From contig JASSKH010000017.1 in NCBI GenBank assembly GCA_031763025.1, positions 5,737,361 through 5,801,360 of the forward strand: a stretch of DNA of 64,000 nucleotides. Direction: 5' to 3'. The position numbers and the translations under genes were made by a program. Position 1 is the first letter of the stretch. Each line of letters begins with the position of its first letter. Shown one piece after another: positions 11,489 through 22,671 of the stretch. Source of the DNA: Macrocystis pyrifera (lineage: Eukaryota; Sar; Phaeophyceae; Laminariales; Laminariaceae). The notes under the pieces are model-generated. The model saw only the letters and a program-made list of their open reading frames with translations, did not search any database and was not told where the DNA came from.

Positions 11489-11706
11489 TATTACGGGGGA
11501 CCATAGTAAATAGGACCAACTATTGTTTCTACGGGGGTCTATAGTTAACAGGCCCTATGGTATACATACAAACCTATATATTTACCTATTCTTACTAACA
11601 ATATTTGGTCCCGTTAACTATGGACCCCCGTAATAGTAACAATAGGGAAGTACATAGGTTTTTGTCTGTACCGTACGTCCTATTTACTATGGACCCCTGT
11701 GTGATG
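11489..11706. mobile_element. M1 MITE, outer element of a nest
   Basis: A subfamily a copy split in its middle by another M1 (11528-11635). The two outer halves, ...AGGACCAACTATTGTT and GTAACAATAGGGAAG..., join to a normal M1. The outer copy itself sits inside an F element. Confidence 0.88.
11528..11635. mobile_element. M1 MITE, subfamily b, nested in M1
   Basis: Runs from CTACGGGGGTCTATAGTTAA to GGACCCCCGTAATA. It occupies the TA in the middle of the outer M1, the homologous site also hit at 55599, 55561 and 63830. Confidence 0.88.
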
Positions 11707-12069
11707 TTAATATTACTTGACATTTGAGGGGTTTATCCCCAAAATGGGACTGCGGCTCTAAAACAGGGTCAGGGGCCGGTCCCCTGTGGGCCGGACCGAC
11801 ACCGAAAGCAACCAAACCAACCAACCAACCAATGCAGAAATGACGCATTCTGAAACCACTCGACGGGGGAGAGTCTCGCCGAGAAGTGCGGGGAAGGGGG
11901 TTCGGTCTACTGCAGTAATTACCTGGTACCGTACAATAATACCTGGTAACCCTTTTGTTACCGCTAGAAACGGTTTCCTTACGTACTATGTAATACCTGG
12001 TAGTAGTGTCTACTGCTACAACGTAGGCCTTTACCAGTATTTATTTTTGCGGCAAGTCCCCAGGGCTCA

Positions 12070-13080
12070 GGGACCATAGGTAGGGGTCGAAAAAGTATAT
12101 ATAGATTTTCGCGCGAAGCGCGAAAAAAAAATATAAAGGCGTTTTTCTCGGGCGAGGTACTATGAAAAACACTTGATGAAAGTAAGATAAAATAAGAAAG
12201 AGGAAAGCTGGTCCAGCCTGAATTTCTTATTTTTGGGAAATTTGACGTTCTGTTCACAAAATTCAGTATAATAAACGCTCTCGATTTTTTTTTTCTCCAA
12301 AACGTCGTTTTGTACGGTACCACCGTATATTCTACAGTGTGTGCGCCAAAATATCTGAAATAATTTTTTACTGACTTACTTGATTTATCGTGTTATTCAT
12401 ACACTGGTACCAAGAATTCTCATGTGCGCACTTTTTCTTTACAGCTTTTTTTTTTGGACGAGTCACTACTACTATTGTAGCTCTTCGAGATAACCTCCGA
12501 TTATTATGCGGTTTTTCACTTTCAAATCTTTGGTACTTTTCGGATAAATTCGTACTGTCAGAATATTTGTGGCGGGTGAGGGGTTGAACAGGCAGCGCGA
12601 TAAAATTAGGCAACACCAAAAGAAAAAAAACAAACAGAATGCAGTGACGGAACGGTCACACACCACGAGGTACTCACTGCACTGCTCTAGCAGTGGAGTG
12701 TCGGACCCATGGACATATGTGCGGTAAAGTAACCACATGATTTAAAGATAAATATGTACATGCACTTACATTTTACAACACAACGCACCAAATGCACCAT
12801 CTACAGCCATCCGGCTCTTTGAAAGAAGACACGCTAACAAGAAACCGAAATCACGGAACCTGGGACAAAACAAAACATACGAGAAAAAAATGGCAAGTAC
12901 TTATCGGGTGAGCAGCGAGATCTACACCAAATTCTACCTTATATATTGTAGTCTTTGTTTGCTCAACGCCGATGTCAAATATTCTCTGTACGAAGAAAAC
13001 GGCATCCGCCTGGTGCGCTCTACATTTACAGTAGTAGTTAGTTACATCGGCACACACAGCCGCGACAACGCTTGCTCTAT
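12070..13080. other. AT-rich intergenic sequence past the exonuclease gene stop
   Basis: Contains a TTTTCGCGCGAAGCGCGAAAAA hairpin at about 12105 and otherwise no repeats I recognise. The exonuclease gene's 3' UTR should lie here on minus. Confidence 0.4.
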
Positions 13081-16000
13081 CTACGATTCTTCGTACGAGT
13101 CACGGCACACCACACATTTGCAGGGCGGGAACGCCTTTTTCCTCTGCGCTTTGACGAACACCTTTTCCGTCTCTGTGCGCCACTGGTCAGCAGGCATGGT
13201 ACAATGGTACTGTCCAGAGCGGGGTCCAGGGTGGTGCTGAGGCCATGCAGCCTTGTGGTGTCCGCACTCTCGGCAACTCCTGAACCTATTGACCGGTAAA
13301 CGACTACCACCCCCCCCGCCCATCCTTCCATGGCGACACCCATCCGCAATGGGCTCACTCATATCCGCCCCTGCTCCCGCCCCCACCCCCGCCGCCCCAG
13401 CTGCAACCACCGATGACCCGAAGGAGATCCGAGATGAGGGGTCGGGAGCAGGCATTCGTGGTACGGCGATGGAATTGCTGAAACTCCCAGCCGGTGCTTG
13501 TTGCCTCATCTCCCTCACGAGCCCACGGCTGATTTCCTGAACGGGACCCATGGTGTTGACCAAGTTCGCATGCTCTAAAAACACCGCAGCGTAGCTGTGC
13601 AGTTGGCCGGCTGTCTTCCTGTTGATGCCCAAGAACTCGCCGCCCTTCTCGGTGCGCTCACACGCCGCGTTCCAGTCCGCCGCCCACCTCGTGCAGTCTA
13701 AGCTCTGGTTATCGCGCGCCGAAGCACCTCCTTGGGGTCGAAGATACTGGAAGTATTCGCCCTTGAATTTCCGCTTCTCAGCGAAAGTACATACGGGCGT
13801 GATCGGCAGTGTTTGGTTCATGAGAGCAGCAAGGTGCCTGGCGGAGGGTAGCAGCTGCTGGACAGGCGCCCGTTGATCGATGCGGTTCGTGCCGTTGCTG
13901 GCGGTATCTTCATCGTCGTCCAATTCGGGCTGCAAGTAGTCCTCGAGCACCGCCGCCGCCGGCTTGCCATCAAAGGTCAAAACACTAGCCGCCAAGCCCG
14001 TCCTCTCGCCATTGTCCTCGAAATCCACCGGCGCAACCCACTCGGAGTAGAGGGGCTGCCCATGGTACCATGGCGCCGTGATACGCTGGATGTGATCAAT
14101 CATGTACTGGTGGCTGAACCCCCCAATATTTGATGCCATCCCGCGGTTGGCGACTGCCCTGCTGATGTTCCACCTGTGGTTGAACTCCATCAACACCGAG
14201 TGCGCCAACCACGGGGATGCGCAGAAGTTGGCGAAGAGTGTGCGAAGATACCGGTGGTAGCCCTGAATATGAGAGGCGAACGGAAAGACAGAAATGGTGT
14301 TGCGCCGGATCGTTGGTTGTGCGCGGCTCCAAAAGGACTTCGGGAAAATTCGACTAACTCAAGACGTGCGAGCATTCAAAAACGGTTACATAAGAAAGTA
14401 TAGACGCGATCCGTCGAGTACAGTAGTCGCTACCGGTATGTTTTGGAAAAAGCTAGGTATCCACTCCTCGACCAAAAACACCACTCACCTCCGTGCTGTT
14501 GGTGCCACGGACGCAACGAAAGTACGGAAGCCCCGACGATGACTTGCCCCGTTCGAAGTACAGCGGGACCCCGTCTGGATCGCTGAAGCATCCGAGCTTG
14601 ATGTGCTCGCGTACCAGACGAACGGCCTTCATCGCAGCAGCGGACAGGAGCGCTTCACCAGTCTTGGCGTCCTTGATGTCCTTGTACTTTTCTATCACCG
14701 CATTGAACCGTTTTAGGAGCAACGGTGTGGCTGGGACACGGCGCCTCGAGTTCTGCAAGAAGAAAGCCCAATTAGTTTCCTTCATCGCCGCGATTTGGGC
14801 AGCGGTCATTCCCTCTCTCGCGAGCACATGTTCCCATGCCCGGACGTCGGCCCTGTTGACCATGAAGAACGCATCATGCAGGATGGCCGTGAAGGGCAGA
14901 CAAGCGCCGTGTGCCTTAGACACAAGCTTGGTGATACGCGTCATGCCGTGAAATGCGTCCAATCGTACAAACATCGCGCGTGCCACACGCGCAGTGCCCG
15001 ATTTGTCGGCAGCACTTGAGGTCGTAGGAGGAGTCGCTGCAGCGCCTGACGTCGTGGAAGTATCGGAAGTCGAGGTGGCGCTGGCAGCACCGGGGATCGA
15101 ACCTACGCCCTATTGTGGGGATCATAGAAAGAAGGCACGAGGTGGAGATACGGTTGGGGTGGTACCTACTAGTAGTTTGGTTGCAGGTCCATAGTATGCG
15201 GGAGCTCTGTACATCATCCAAACATCAACTCTGCTCTCGCAACGCAATGCCATGGACTAGGCACATCGATAATAGAGTTGTGAAAACGAATTGGATTACC
15301 GATATATTTGAGCAGTCCCCTCAGTTGAGCAGTCCGAGTTGCGAGAAAAAAAAAAGGATCAAGAGTATCCTCTTACCTCAGCACGACTCATAAGCAAGGA
15401 CAGGCTGGCAACATGCGCATCAAAGATTGCAGGCCCTTACATGGCGTTTAACTATAACTACAAGAGACCCGCCACTCACCTGGATATCGCTGTCGCCTGG
15501 GCGAGTTTGACCCACGGCTTCGTCATCCTGGCGACGGGCTGTACCTACCCACTCGTTATCTTGTTCGGCTCCACCTGCAGCTTCGTCGCCTCCGGCATCG
15601 GTGTCATCTGACGGTGAAGTGGCGGTTCACATCAGATAAGCGTGTAAGAAAGTGGAAGCGGAATTTTTTCAATCATACGCCAACGCTACACTATATACAA
15701 AAATAAGAATACCGGTAGAAAAACTGTGCAAGTGCTACCATCCTTCTGTTCGGGCTTCCGTAAATAATCAATGCTCACCTGCTCCCTGCACGATTTTGCC
15801 AGAAGGAAGATCCTCGTAATTGAAGTCGTCAATGTACTCTACACCATCGTCGTCCACGACGTCGTACGGAGGTGGCTTGTAGGAATCCGCCATGCGGATG
15901 TTGCTGATGTCCCACAACGCCAGATCTCCCATAGGTGGCTCGCACTCGCGTACCCCCACCCCCTCCCCCGCCGCCATACCCTCTTCCTGCGTGGACATCA

Positions 16001-18130
16001 TGCTCTCCTCCGTGGCTTCACCGTCCCCCTCGTCGATGCCTGCCGTGCGTTGTTGCGTCGCGCGAGAGGTAGGGTGCCCGTGCGTGGAGCCGCGACGTCG
16101 ACGTGCGGCAGTGGGTGCTGCCTCTCGTACCGTGCAACGCTTGTCCGTCGTTTTCCGGACCCCTCCGGACACGGGTATCGGCGGCGACCTGGCGTGCGGG
16201 ACGAAGGCGGCTGGGACCTTTGCCTCCGTGATCTTAACCATCACCCTCAGGCGCTCTCCCTTTCGCCCCAATAGCTTGGTCCGACTTTCCCAGCGACGGA
16301 GAGCTTCAAGTGCAGTCTTGTCTGGAACCACCTCACCGATCGCCACGCAAGAGGAGTGGCTGGAGTTGTACAGGCGCACCTGTTATATGGAAAGAAAATG
16401 AATGAGGGCGGGAAAAGGCGAGGGTGCATTGATGTGTGAATCTCGACGGTGCTAAGGGTTATGGTTACATGGTTCAGACATAATCGATTGCCGAGTTGTT
16501 TTTTCCAGTGACGTTTTTTCTAACTAACCTCTAAACCGGGCATCAGGAGATCAGGTTCAGGGGCTGCAGAGGCGATGGGGTCCTTGAAGGCGAGGATAGC
16601 TTCGTACAGAAGGACCGACGCGAGGGCATCCAGGCAGGCGTAGTCCCGTTGTGCATCGCTGAGACGAGCATTCGCCCAGCGGGAGAACCGGATGTCGTCC
16701 TTCTGCAGACACACCCCGAGCAGGCACACCGCCATCCCGGCGAGTGATCGAGACGAGGTTGCTACCAAGTTGGACTTGGCGAACGTGCGCAGGTCCACGG
16801 TATTCACTACTTCCACGCCGTAGTCGTTGAAGATGTGTGTCGCATCCCCTTTGATGGCGACACCAGTCTGATCAGAAGGTTTACCCAAAACGAACACAGT
16901 CGCCGCGCAAAGTGAAGTATTCTAGTCATCAAGTCAAATAAGTAGAAATGTGCCTTGTGCCTGCCACAAATATATCAAAGTCGACGCGCACCTCGGTGTT
17001 GGCGAGCAACATCACTGCGCACATGTACCTACAGGACTCAGGTGACGTACGCATGTTCTTTGTCATGACACTCAGGTCGGCTAACTCCCACCTTGATGAT
17101 GTTGGGGTCCGCGAGTAGATCCTTCAGGGCAGTAGGGAACGTCTCCTTTGTGAATCCAGATTTTCCCCGCTGTAAGTGGAACAGGAAGGGCGTGCCGTCC
17201 AGGGGGGCTATCTGGATGGTCGCCACTCTTTGCCTCCCCGAAGCGTTCGTCTCCCACTCCGCGTCTAGACCGAGAACCTGCTTTCCTTCCAACCGACTGT
17301 TGCTCTCGCGAAGGTCACAGCAAGCGGCGGCGACGGCGCGAGGATCGAACACGATGGTCGCCGGGGACTTCATCGCCAATTTTGGGAGATCGGTCGGCCG
17401 GATCCCGGCGGTCAGCTCGTCCTCCAAGTACAAGCTGATCCCTGTCGCCTCTTCGAGCTCGCGAATCGCCCGCTGAAGCATTGGGCGGTCAGCACAGCAG
17501 TCATCTGGTGGTGCATCAAGCGAGACAGGGGAAAGTCGAGGCGACGTTGAGTCTTGTTCGAACCGCAAACTGTATCCATCGTTCAGACGAAACAAACAAG
17601 CCTCCTATGCCCCTATGCCCCTTCTGCGCTCTGGACCGAGCACGTATGTCGGACAAAATTACGGGAACCAGTCCAGAGCTTACCTGAGTTCCACATAATG
17701 GGCAACTTGAAGCCGTTGCGAACGTAGCGCCCGTAGAAAAGGAGTTTTAGCTCGCCCATCAGCTCTGTTAAAGAGTTACTCTTCATCGGACGCTGCCACA
17801 ATACCTTAACACGGGCACCAGGAAAAAATCTTTACGTCGGAAAGAGGTCCGAGTACAGGATATTCGGCCATGGAAGACAGACACGACGCACAAACGCAAA
17901 CGATGGCACAACAACAGTGCGTCGAGAGGTTCCAAATATATCACCTGCTCGTACTCGTTGAACACAGTAAAGATGCCGTGCACTGGCCGCGTACGGTGTC
18001 CCCTCGCGTTTGCCCCGAGTCGAATGATTTTGGCGAACTTGAACGAAGCATCTCCGGCGAGTACCCACCCATCCCAGCGCTGATGGACACGGTGGAGATA
18101 ATCCTCCCGCGTCCACGCCACGCCGTCCAC
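13081..18130 (-). CDS. DDE-transposase-like / DEDDy 3'-5' exonuclease fusion protein, 8 exons, 5' end not found
   Basis: Exons on the minus strand: 18130-17945, 17804-17684, 17504-17092, 16867-16529, 16379-15779, 15607-15480, 15109-14489 and 14262-13081 (TAG stop). All junctions are GT-AG and phases agree throughout, giving about 1,196 residues. The first 100 residues resemble a DDE transposase core: GDASFKFAK, FTVFNEYEQ, then KSNSLTEL and DDCCADRP, the last formed across a splice junction. No third acidic residue was identified. Next is a DEDDy exonuclease with motif I LGLDAEWET, motif II GDATHIFND and motif III YACLDALAS, so the catalytic residues look intact. A low-complexity acidic linker follows, then RCVRGTNSTE-GYHRYLR and a C-terminal Cys/His cluster (CRECGHHK, CKCVVC). 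I recall similar transposase-exonuclease fusions in fungi and algae. It may be an autonomous-element gene or a domesticated one. The N-terminal exon(s) upstream of 18130 were not recognised. Confidence 0.8.
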
Positions 18131-18157
18131 CTTTAGCACAGGGTGTTGAGATCTTGC

Positions 18158-18270
18158 TGAAACCCCTGGTTTTCCCCCTAAGATACGCCTTCCAGGTATT
18201 ACAAACACGATCCCAGTGCCTGAACCCACGGGTAATTACTAGGCTTTCAACCTCATTCGAAGCAGCGGTA
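18158..18270. repeat. Dispersed repeat shared with 9000-9112
   Basis: This is the second copy. It abuts the exonuclease fusion exon at 18130 and may mark where its 5' part was replaced or where an intron holds a repeat. Confidence 0.65.
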
Positions 18271-18331
18271 TCGTCACATGGGTTTCCTCGCTTATGATTC
18301 GAAGCAGGTTGTGCCCGAAACGTGGGCGGGT

Positions 18332-18423
18332 CTTTACCCTTTTTCAGGACTGCAGTCCCGTTTTGGAGGCAACGTACGTGGAAATTGAGTGGTTTGTCCC
18401 CCAACACGAGATTGCAGTTGTGG
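18332..18423. mobile_element. F palindromic element, uninterrupted
   Basis: Left arm CAGGACTGCAGTCCCGTTTT and right arm TTTGTCCCCCAACACGAGAT with GCAGTTGTGGG, about 90 bp. It shows the empty state of the F centre. Confidence 0.6.
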
Positions 18424-18424
18424 G

Positions 18425-18500
18425 AAGGTGTTACCTGCTGAGCTATAACGGTAAAAGATCGATCGATTTCCCAGCCCAGGGCAATCCTTGTATCACTCTC
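18425..18500 (-). repeat. tRNA-like short repeat (family D)
   Basis: Contains TAGCTCAGCAGG on minus (18434-18445) and the same AAAGATCGATCGATTTCCCA core. Confidence 0.5.
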
Positions 18501-18547
18501 CCCCCCTCTGAGCGGCGGGGGGGGGGGCAGGGAGTGCAAGGAGGTCC

Positions 18548-18657
18548 TATTACGGGGGACACGTAGTAAATAGGACCAAATATTGTTAGTAATGATGGGT
18601 AAATATATAGGTTTTTATGTGTGCCGTAGGTCCTATTTACTATGGTCCCCCGCAATA
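18548..18657. mobile_element. M1 MITE, subfamily a
   Basis: Left TATTACGGGGGACACGTAGT, right ACTATGGTCCCCCGCAATA. It lies upstream of the recognised exons of the exonuclease fusion gene. Confidence 0.88.
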
Positions 18658-18876
18658 AAAGGGTCGGAAAAGGGGTCACCACCCCGGGCGGAAATATAAG
18701 AGGACAGATTGTTTAGGCATCAATATGTATGAGGGATACTACTGATTTACGGAAGGATATTCGGTTTATATAGGAACGGCATCTACGCTATATTGTCGGA
18801 AGGCAAGCATAATAATATTATGAAGACCTATCGGACCCTAGTATTTTTTTTTGCCCACAGCGGACATAACGAAGAC

Positions 18877-18988
18877 TATTTACGGGGGACCTTAGTAAAT
18901 AGGACCAAATATTATTGTTGGTAAAAATAGGGAAATATATAGTTTTTTGTGTGTACCGTAGGTCCTATTTAGTATGGTCCCCCGTATT
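18877..18988. mobile_element. M1 MITE, subfamily a
   Basis: Left TATTTACGGGGGACC, right TATGGTCCCCCGTATTA. It has a 3-bp duplication (ATTATTGTT) in the middle. Confidence 0.85.
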
Positions 18989-18989
18989 A

Positions 18990-20160
18990 CGTGCTCTGCC
19001 TCTGGACGGGAACCCAAGGACCGGTTAGTTACTCTTCACATGAAATGATTACCTGGTAAACGTCAACTGTCCATCCGCCCGCATGGTGGTGGTGCTGCGG
19101 TAACTTGTCAAAAACTCTACTGGTACGAAACAAGACAATATGTTTTACGAATATATTTCGACATATACTACTCTACTGTCCCTATATACGAGGAACTTTT
19201 TTTTTATTAAACAGTAGTATGTGTGCACTCCTTAAATTTTAGTACAGAGCGGTACCGGGTACCCCTACCTGGTATACTTTGGCGCCGGATTCGTGACGAT
19301 GGCGAACCTTCCAGATGACCGCGTCATCGTGACCACGCACGTGTGTTGTGTCACGTCATCGCGGACGAGCGACTCAAAAAACGTCACCACTAGACATCGT
19401 CTCCCGGTTGTTGAAATAGCGATCTTGATCTAGTGCATCATCTAGGCCATAAATTACCCGGGACCACGTACCGTCGCAAACACACCCGGACTGGGACTGC
19501 ATAATGTGTCGGGAGGGAACTGCTGCAATAAAGGCCATCACCTTGGTCATGGTCAAACACGTGTATCTGGACCTCGGCGAGATTTCGGGTTTCAACTTGC
19601 AAACGTGGTGATAGTTCTTCATACTACCGGTACTGTTTTCCCTCACTACCGCTGTAGCCGCCGTACATGAACCGGAATCACCACATAGTGCCGTGCCAGT
19701 ACTTCGTATGCTCCATTATTCTGTAAGGCTTACGTTGGGTAGGCGATAGGTTGACTTTTTACCAGTACCAGCTGGTCTGGCCTTGAAACGCATTCTTTAC
19801 TTTATCGAGGTCATCGCAATCGTTTGGAGGTATTAGGACCCAAGTTTTGGCAGCGGTGTTCCTCGGTCTGTGGCGCGTTTGTTGTTGCTCGGATTTTGAG
19901 AATCCGAGCTGTTTTCGTCGAGGGATCCCATATCGAATAAATCTCATAACGTACGAACTTTATCGATACCAAAGCATATACAAAAGTCCGAAAAATATGT
20001 TTAGTGGGTGTCGCCGATAGTTGGTGTGAGCGTTCCTTGGGGCGAGGGGAGAATATCGAAACCCTCGCCAGTGTTCATTTCGTTCTCAATCAAGAGATGT
20101 CGCGTACATACGATCCCAATACACATTTAAGATACTACGATGAGTGACACACCATCTGGT
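18990..20160. other. Region that may hide 5' exons of the exonuclease gene
   Basis: Minus frames at 19374-19646 and 19759-19947 have protein-like composition, but I could not tie either to a domain or a splice pair. A family D-like unit lies at 19725-19790. Confidence 0.3.
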
Positions 20161-20443
20161 TTTTCGCAGCGCAGTTTTGCGAGTTTCGTTCTGAAAGTTT
20201 GGAACGTGATTCGAAGCGCATTTGTCTACAGTAGATGTTTAAGCTGGTACCCCCCCCCCCAAAAAAAAACAAAAAACGAGGTAAATTTCGGTCGATTCCT
20301 AGATATAGACATTTCACTCAAACGGCCATCATTTCGCCTCCCCGACTTTTTTGGGGGGAGTGCCAGCTTGACCCGTAGAGTTATGCGTGCACTGGGCGCC
20401 ATGCTAAAGTCCACCTCAAAACTCGCAAACTGCGCTGCGAAAA
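20161..20443. mobile_element. Non-autonomous DNA transposon with 26-bp inverted ends
   Basis: The left end TTTTCGCAGCGCAGTTTTGC matches the reverse complement of the right end GCAAACTGCGCTGCGAAAA. The 283-bp body has no credible ORF. A TACAGTA motif lies at about 20227. No target duplication could be fixed. Confidence 0.7.
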
Positions 20444-20469
20444 CTGTGACGGCTGGCTCTAAAGCCAGA

Positions 20470-20575
20470 CCAGCTCGAAGCCCAACGGACTAAGATGTGA
20501 AGGTGTTACCTACTGAGCTATAGGGGTAAAAGACCGATCGATTACCCAGTCCAGGGTAATCCTTACAACACTCCC
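20470..20575 (-). repeat. tRNA-like short repeat (family D) with perfect box A
   Basis: On minus, TAGCTCAGTAGG (20509-20520) matches the tRNA box A consensus exactly, with GGGCTTCGAGCTGG downstream as a box B-like segment. It is bounded by inverted AAGGATTACC/GGTAACACCTT ends. It does not fold as a complete tRNA. Confidence 0.55.
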
Positions 20576-20729
20576 CCCCCCCCACTGAACGGCGGGATCT
20601 TTGGGGCGTCGGAACCGTATACGTCTGTACGCTGACCTACCCGCTTCATTTCATTACCTGGGGAATCAGGGAGATGTTTTTTTTTTTTTTTTGTAGGGAT
20701 GCACGCGCAAGCGTTTCTATAAAAGAAAC

Positions 20730-21127
20730 GTTCGTCCTGCCGTCGACGCCAAATGTGAAGGTAATACCTGCTGAGCTATAGGGGTAAAAGACCGATCAAT
20801 TACCCAGCCCAGGGTAATCCTTATAACAAAGACCATAACAAATGGCGTCGTCGGCAGGACATGGATCGTCGGTCGTGAGTTCGAACCTCACGTCCACCAC
20901 GAAAACGTTTTTTGAAGAAAAATGAATTTCCTCATGTCAAGAATCTGATAAAACACTCTTCCTGGGTCCCCAGAGGTTGTTGCGAACGTCGTACCAGGCA
21001 CGTACGGCCCCATACGAGACCCAGGACCCCGCTGTTCCGAAGGGGGGGAGAGTGTTTTAAGGCTTAGATTTGGTCGGCGATTGGTTAACACCTTTTACCA
21101 GTAGCCCAACGGACTAAGACCTTAACA
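20730..21127 (+). mobile_element. SINE C, second copy
   Basis: Box A-like TGGCGTCGTCGG (20843-20854) and box B GAGTTCGAACCTC (20877-20889), then CACGTCCACCACGAAAACG, shared with the 8 kb copy. The right flank carries the same 65-bp unit (AAGGCTTAGATTTGGTCGGC). Confidence 0.62.
20757..20830 (-). repeat. tRNA-like short repeat (family D), left flank of SINE C
   Basis: TAGCTCAGCAGG on minus (20767-20778) and GGGTAATCCTTATAAC. It occupies the place taken by the 65-bp unit in the 8 kb copy. Confidence 0.5.
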
Positions 21128-22671
21128 ATTAGACTACCGTAGAGGTATTGCGTGTATACCATTATTAGCCCGCTTTTATCCGGGTGTCAAGTGTATGGCA
21201 GTATGGACCTAGGGACCGACTACTGCTAGCAGATGATGCCTTTGGCTCTGCTCTGGTCACTACACGAGGTGCTTGGCGATGTTAGAAGTTATAACCTCTT
21301 GTGTTATTATAGTTGTTGTTTGCCTCGTCAAATGTCTTCTGAAAGAAGGGGCGGGGCGCTCGTCAGAAAGGCAGGCGATAACGCCTGCCTGGTATGATGA
21401 GGGGACGATTGCTACAAACCATAAGGCCGCAACAGGCAAGAGGGGTACCATAACACTAGTCCACCCTGAAGGGCCGTGTATGCAGATTCATAGAAAACTC
21501 AGGCACGAACCAAACGAATCCGAAGAATTCAGAACACGGTTCGAAGATGCGGTGCTTTACAACCCACTCCTACACCTCCAACTTGCAAGGCTGTACCCGA
21601 TTACACGTGGACACTGCGAATCAGACAACAACGCCGAAAGTACGGGTAGGCGATAGTGGGCTGAACAAGCTAGAACTGTCTGGACGCTAAATCGAGGAAC
21701 AAAACTCGAGGAATCGGCGTGGCTCGCGTAACAAGGAGCGACTTAAGCTAAGGCTAGTCGAGCAATGTACCATTCAAATGTACCTGGGAGCGAAACACGA
21801 AGAGAAGAAAAAAAATAACCGATTACCCTACCCACTGGGAAGGCACGGGGTGCTTCGAAGCAATGCAAAACAAACGGGGGCGGTAGTGCTACGGAACATG
21901 TACTGGCGCGACGGAGCCCACTCGAACAGTGAGAACAGTGTCGGAATACAGGAAATCACGCAATGAGAGAACCCGAGACAGTCAAGACCCGATCCCATGA
22001 AAAGAGGGAGGAAAGAACGCGTGCGAGATTACGTCACTGAGCGCGCTAAAACGCAAAACATACAATGAACAGACATCGTTACGGCCTATGCAATGTCGCG
22101 CGGGAGAGGGCGGATGCAAACTGTCGCTGAAGAACGAAATATATCACCTCGACCTGCTTGGGGATATGAAGAAAGCGGACGGAGGGCGCATGAACGGCTA
22201 ATGTGGTCAGACCAAAACCTAGGGCAGCCTGTAAGATGCGTATAACAGGTTCACGAACATGGCCTCGGAAAACCAGAGAAAGGCCAAGGGATACAAGAAA
22301 AACAACAACAAAAAACTGGTACAACTGGTCACGCTGGTCCTGAATAATCGAAATAGGTCGCGAGAAGGAATCACAAAGCGAACGAAAGCTTCCGCCGCTC
22401 TCGAAAAGGGGGCGAAAACAGTCGTAGATACGGAATGCAAGAGACGCATGACCGAATGGCAAGGAGCCTGATTTCAATCCAACCGTAAGCCCAACCGGTG
22501 CAAGAACTCAGCAGCCGGTTGCCGTGAAAGCAGGGTAACGACTGGAGAAGTCGTGGGAAGTCAAACAAACAGTACACCTGCAGCACAACAAAACAAAGAA
22601 ACCACAAAAAAATAGTGACACGATACCACGCCGGCGACTACAGAAGACACACATGCTAAAACTATAATTGG
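21128..22671. other. Degraded sequence, possibly part of the LTR fossil
   Basis: Moderate GC with many short frames. A 127-codon plus frame (21273-21656) was not recognised. Confidence 0.3.

Larger units (their letters stand above)
11445..11770. mobile_element. F palindromic element containing nested M1 copies
   Basis: Left arm TTAACCCTTACGACTGCGGT, right arm CCCCAAAATGGGACTGCGGC. The two-level M1 nest at 11489-11706 sits between them, giving a three-level nest. Confidence 0.7.
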
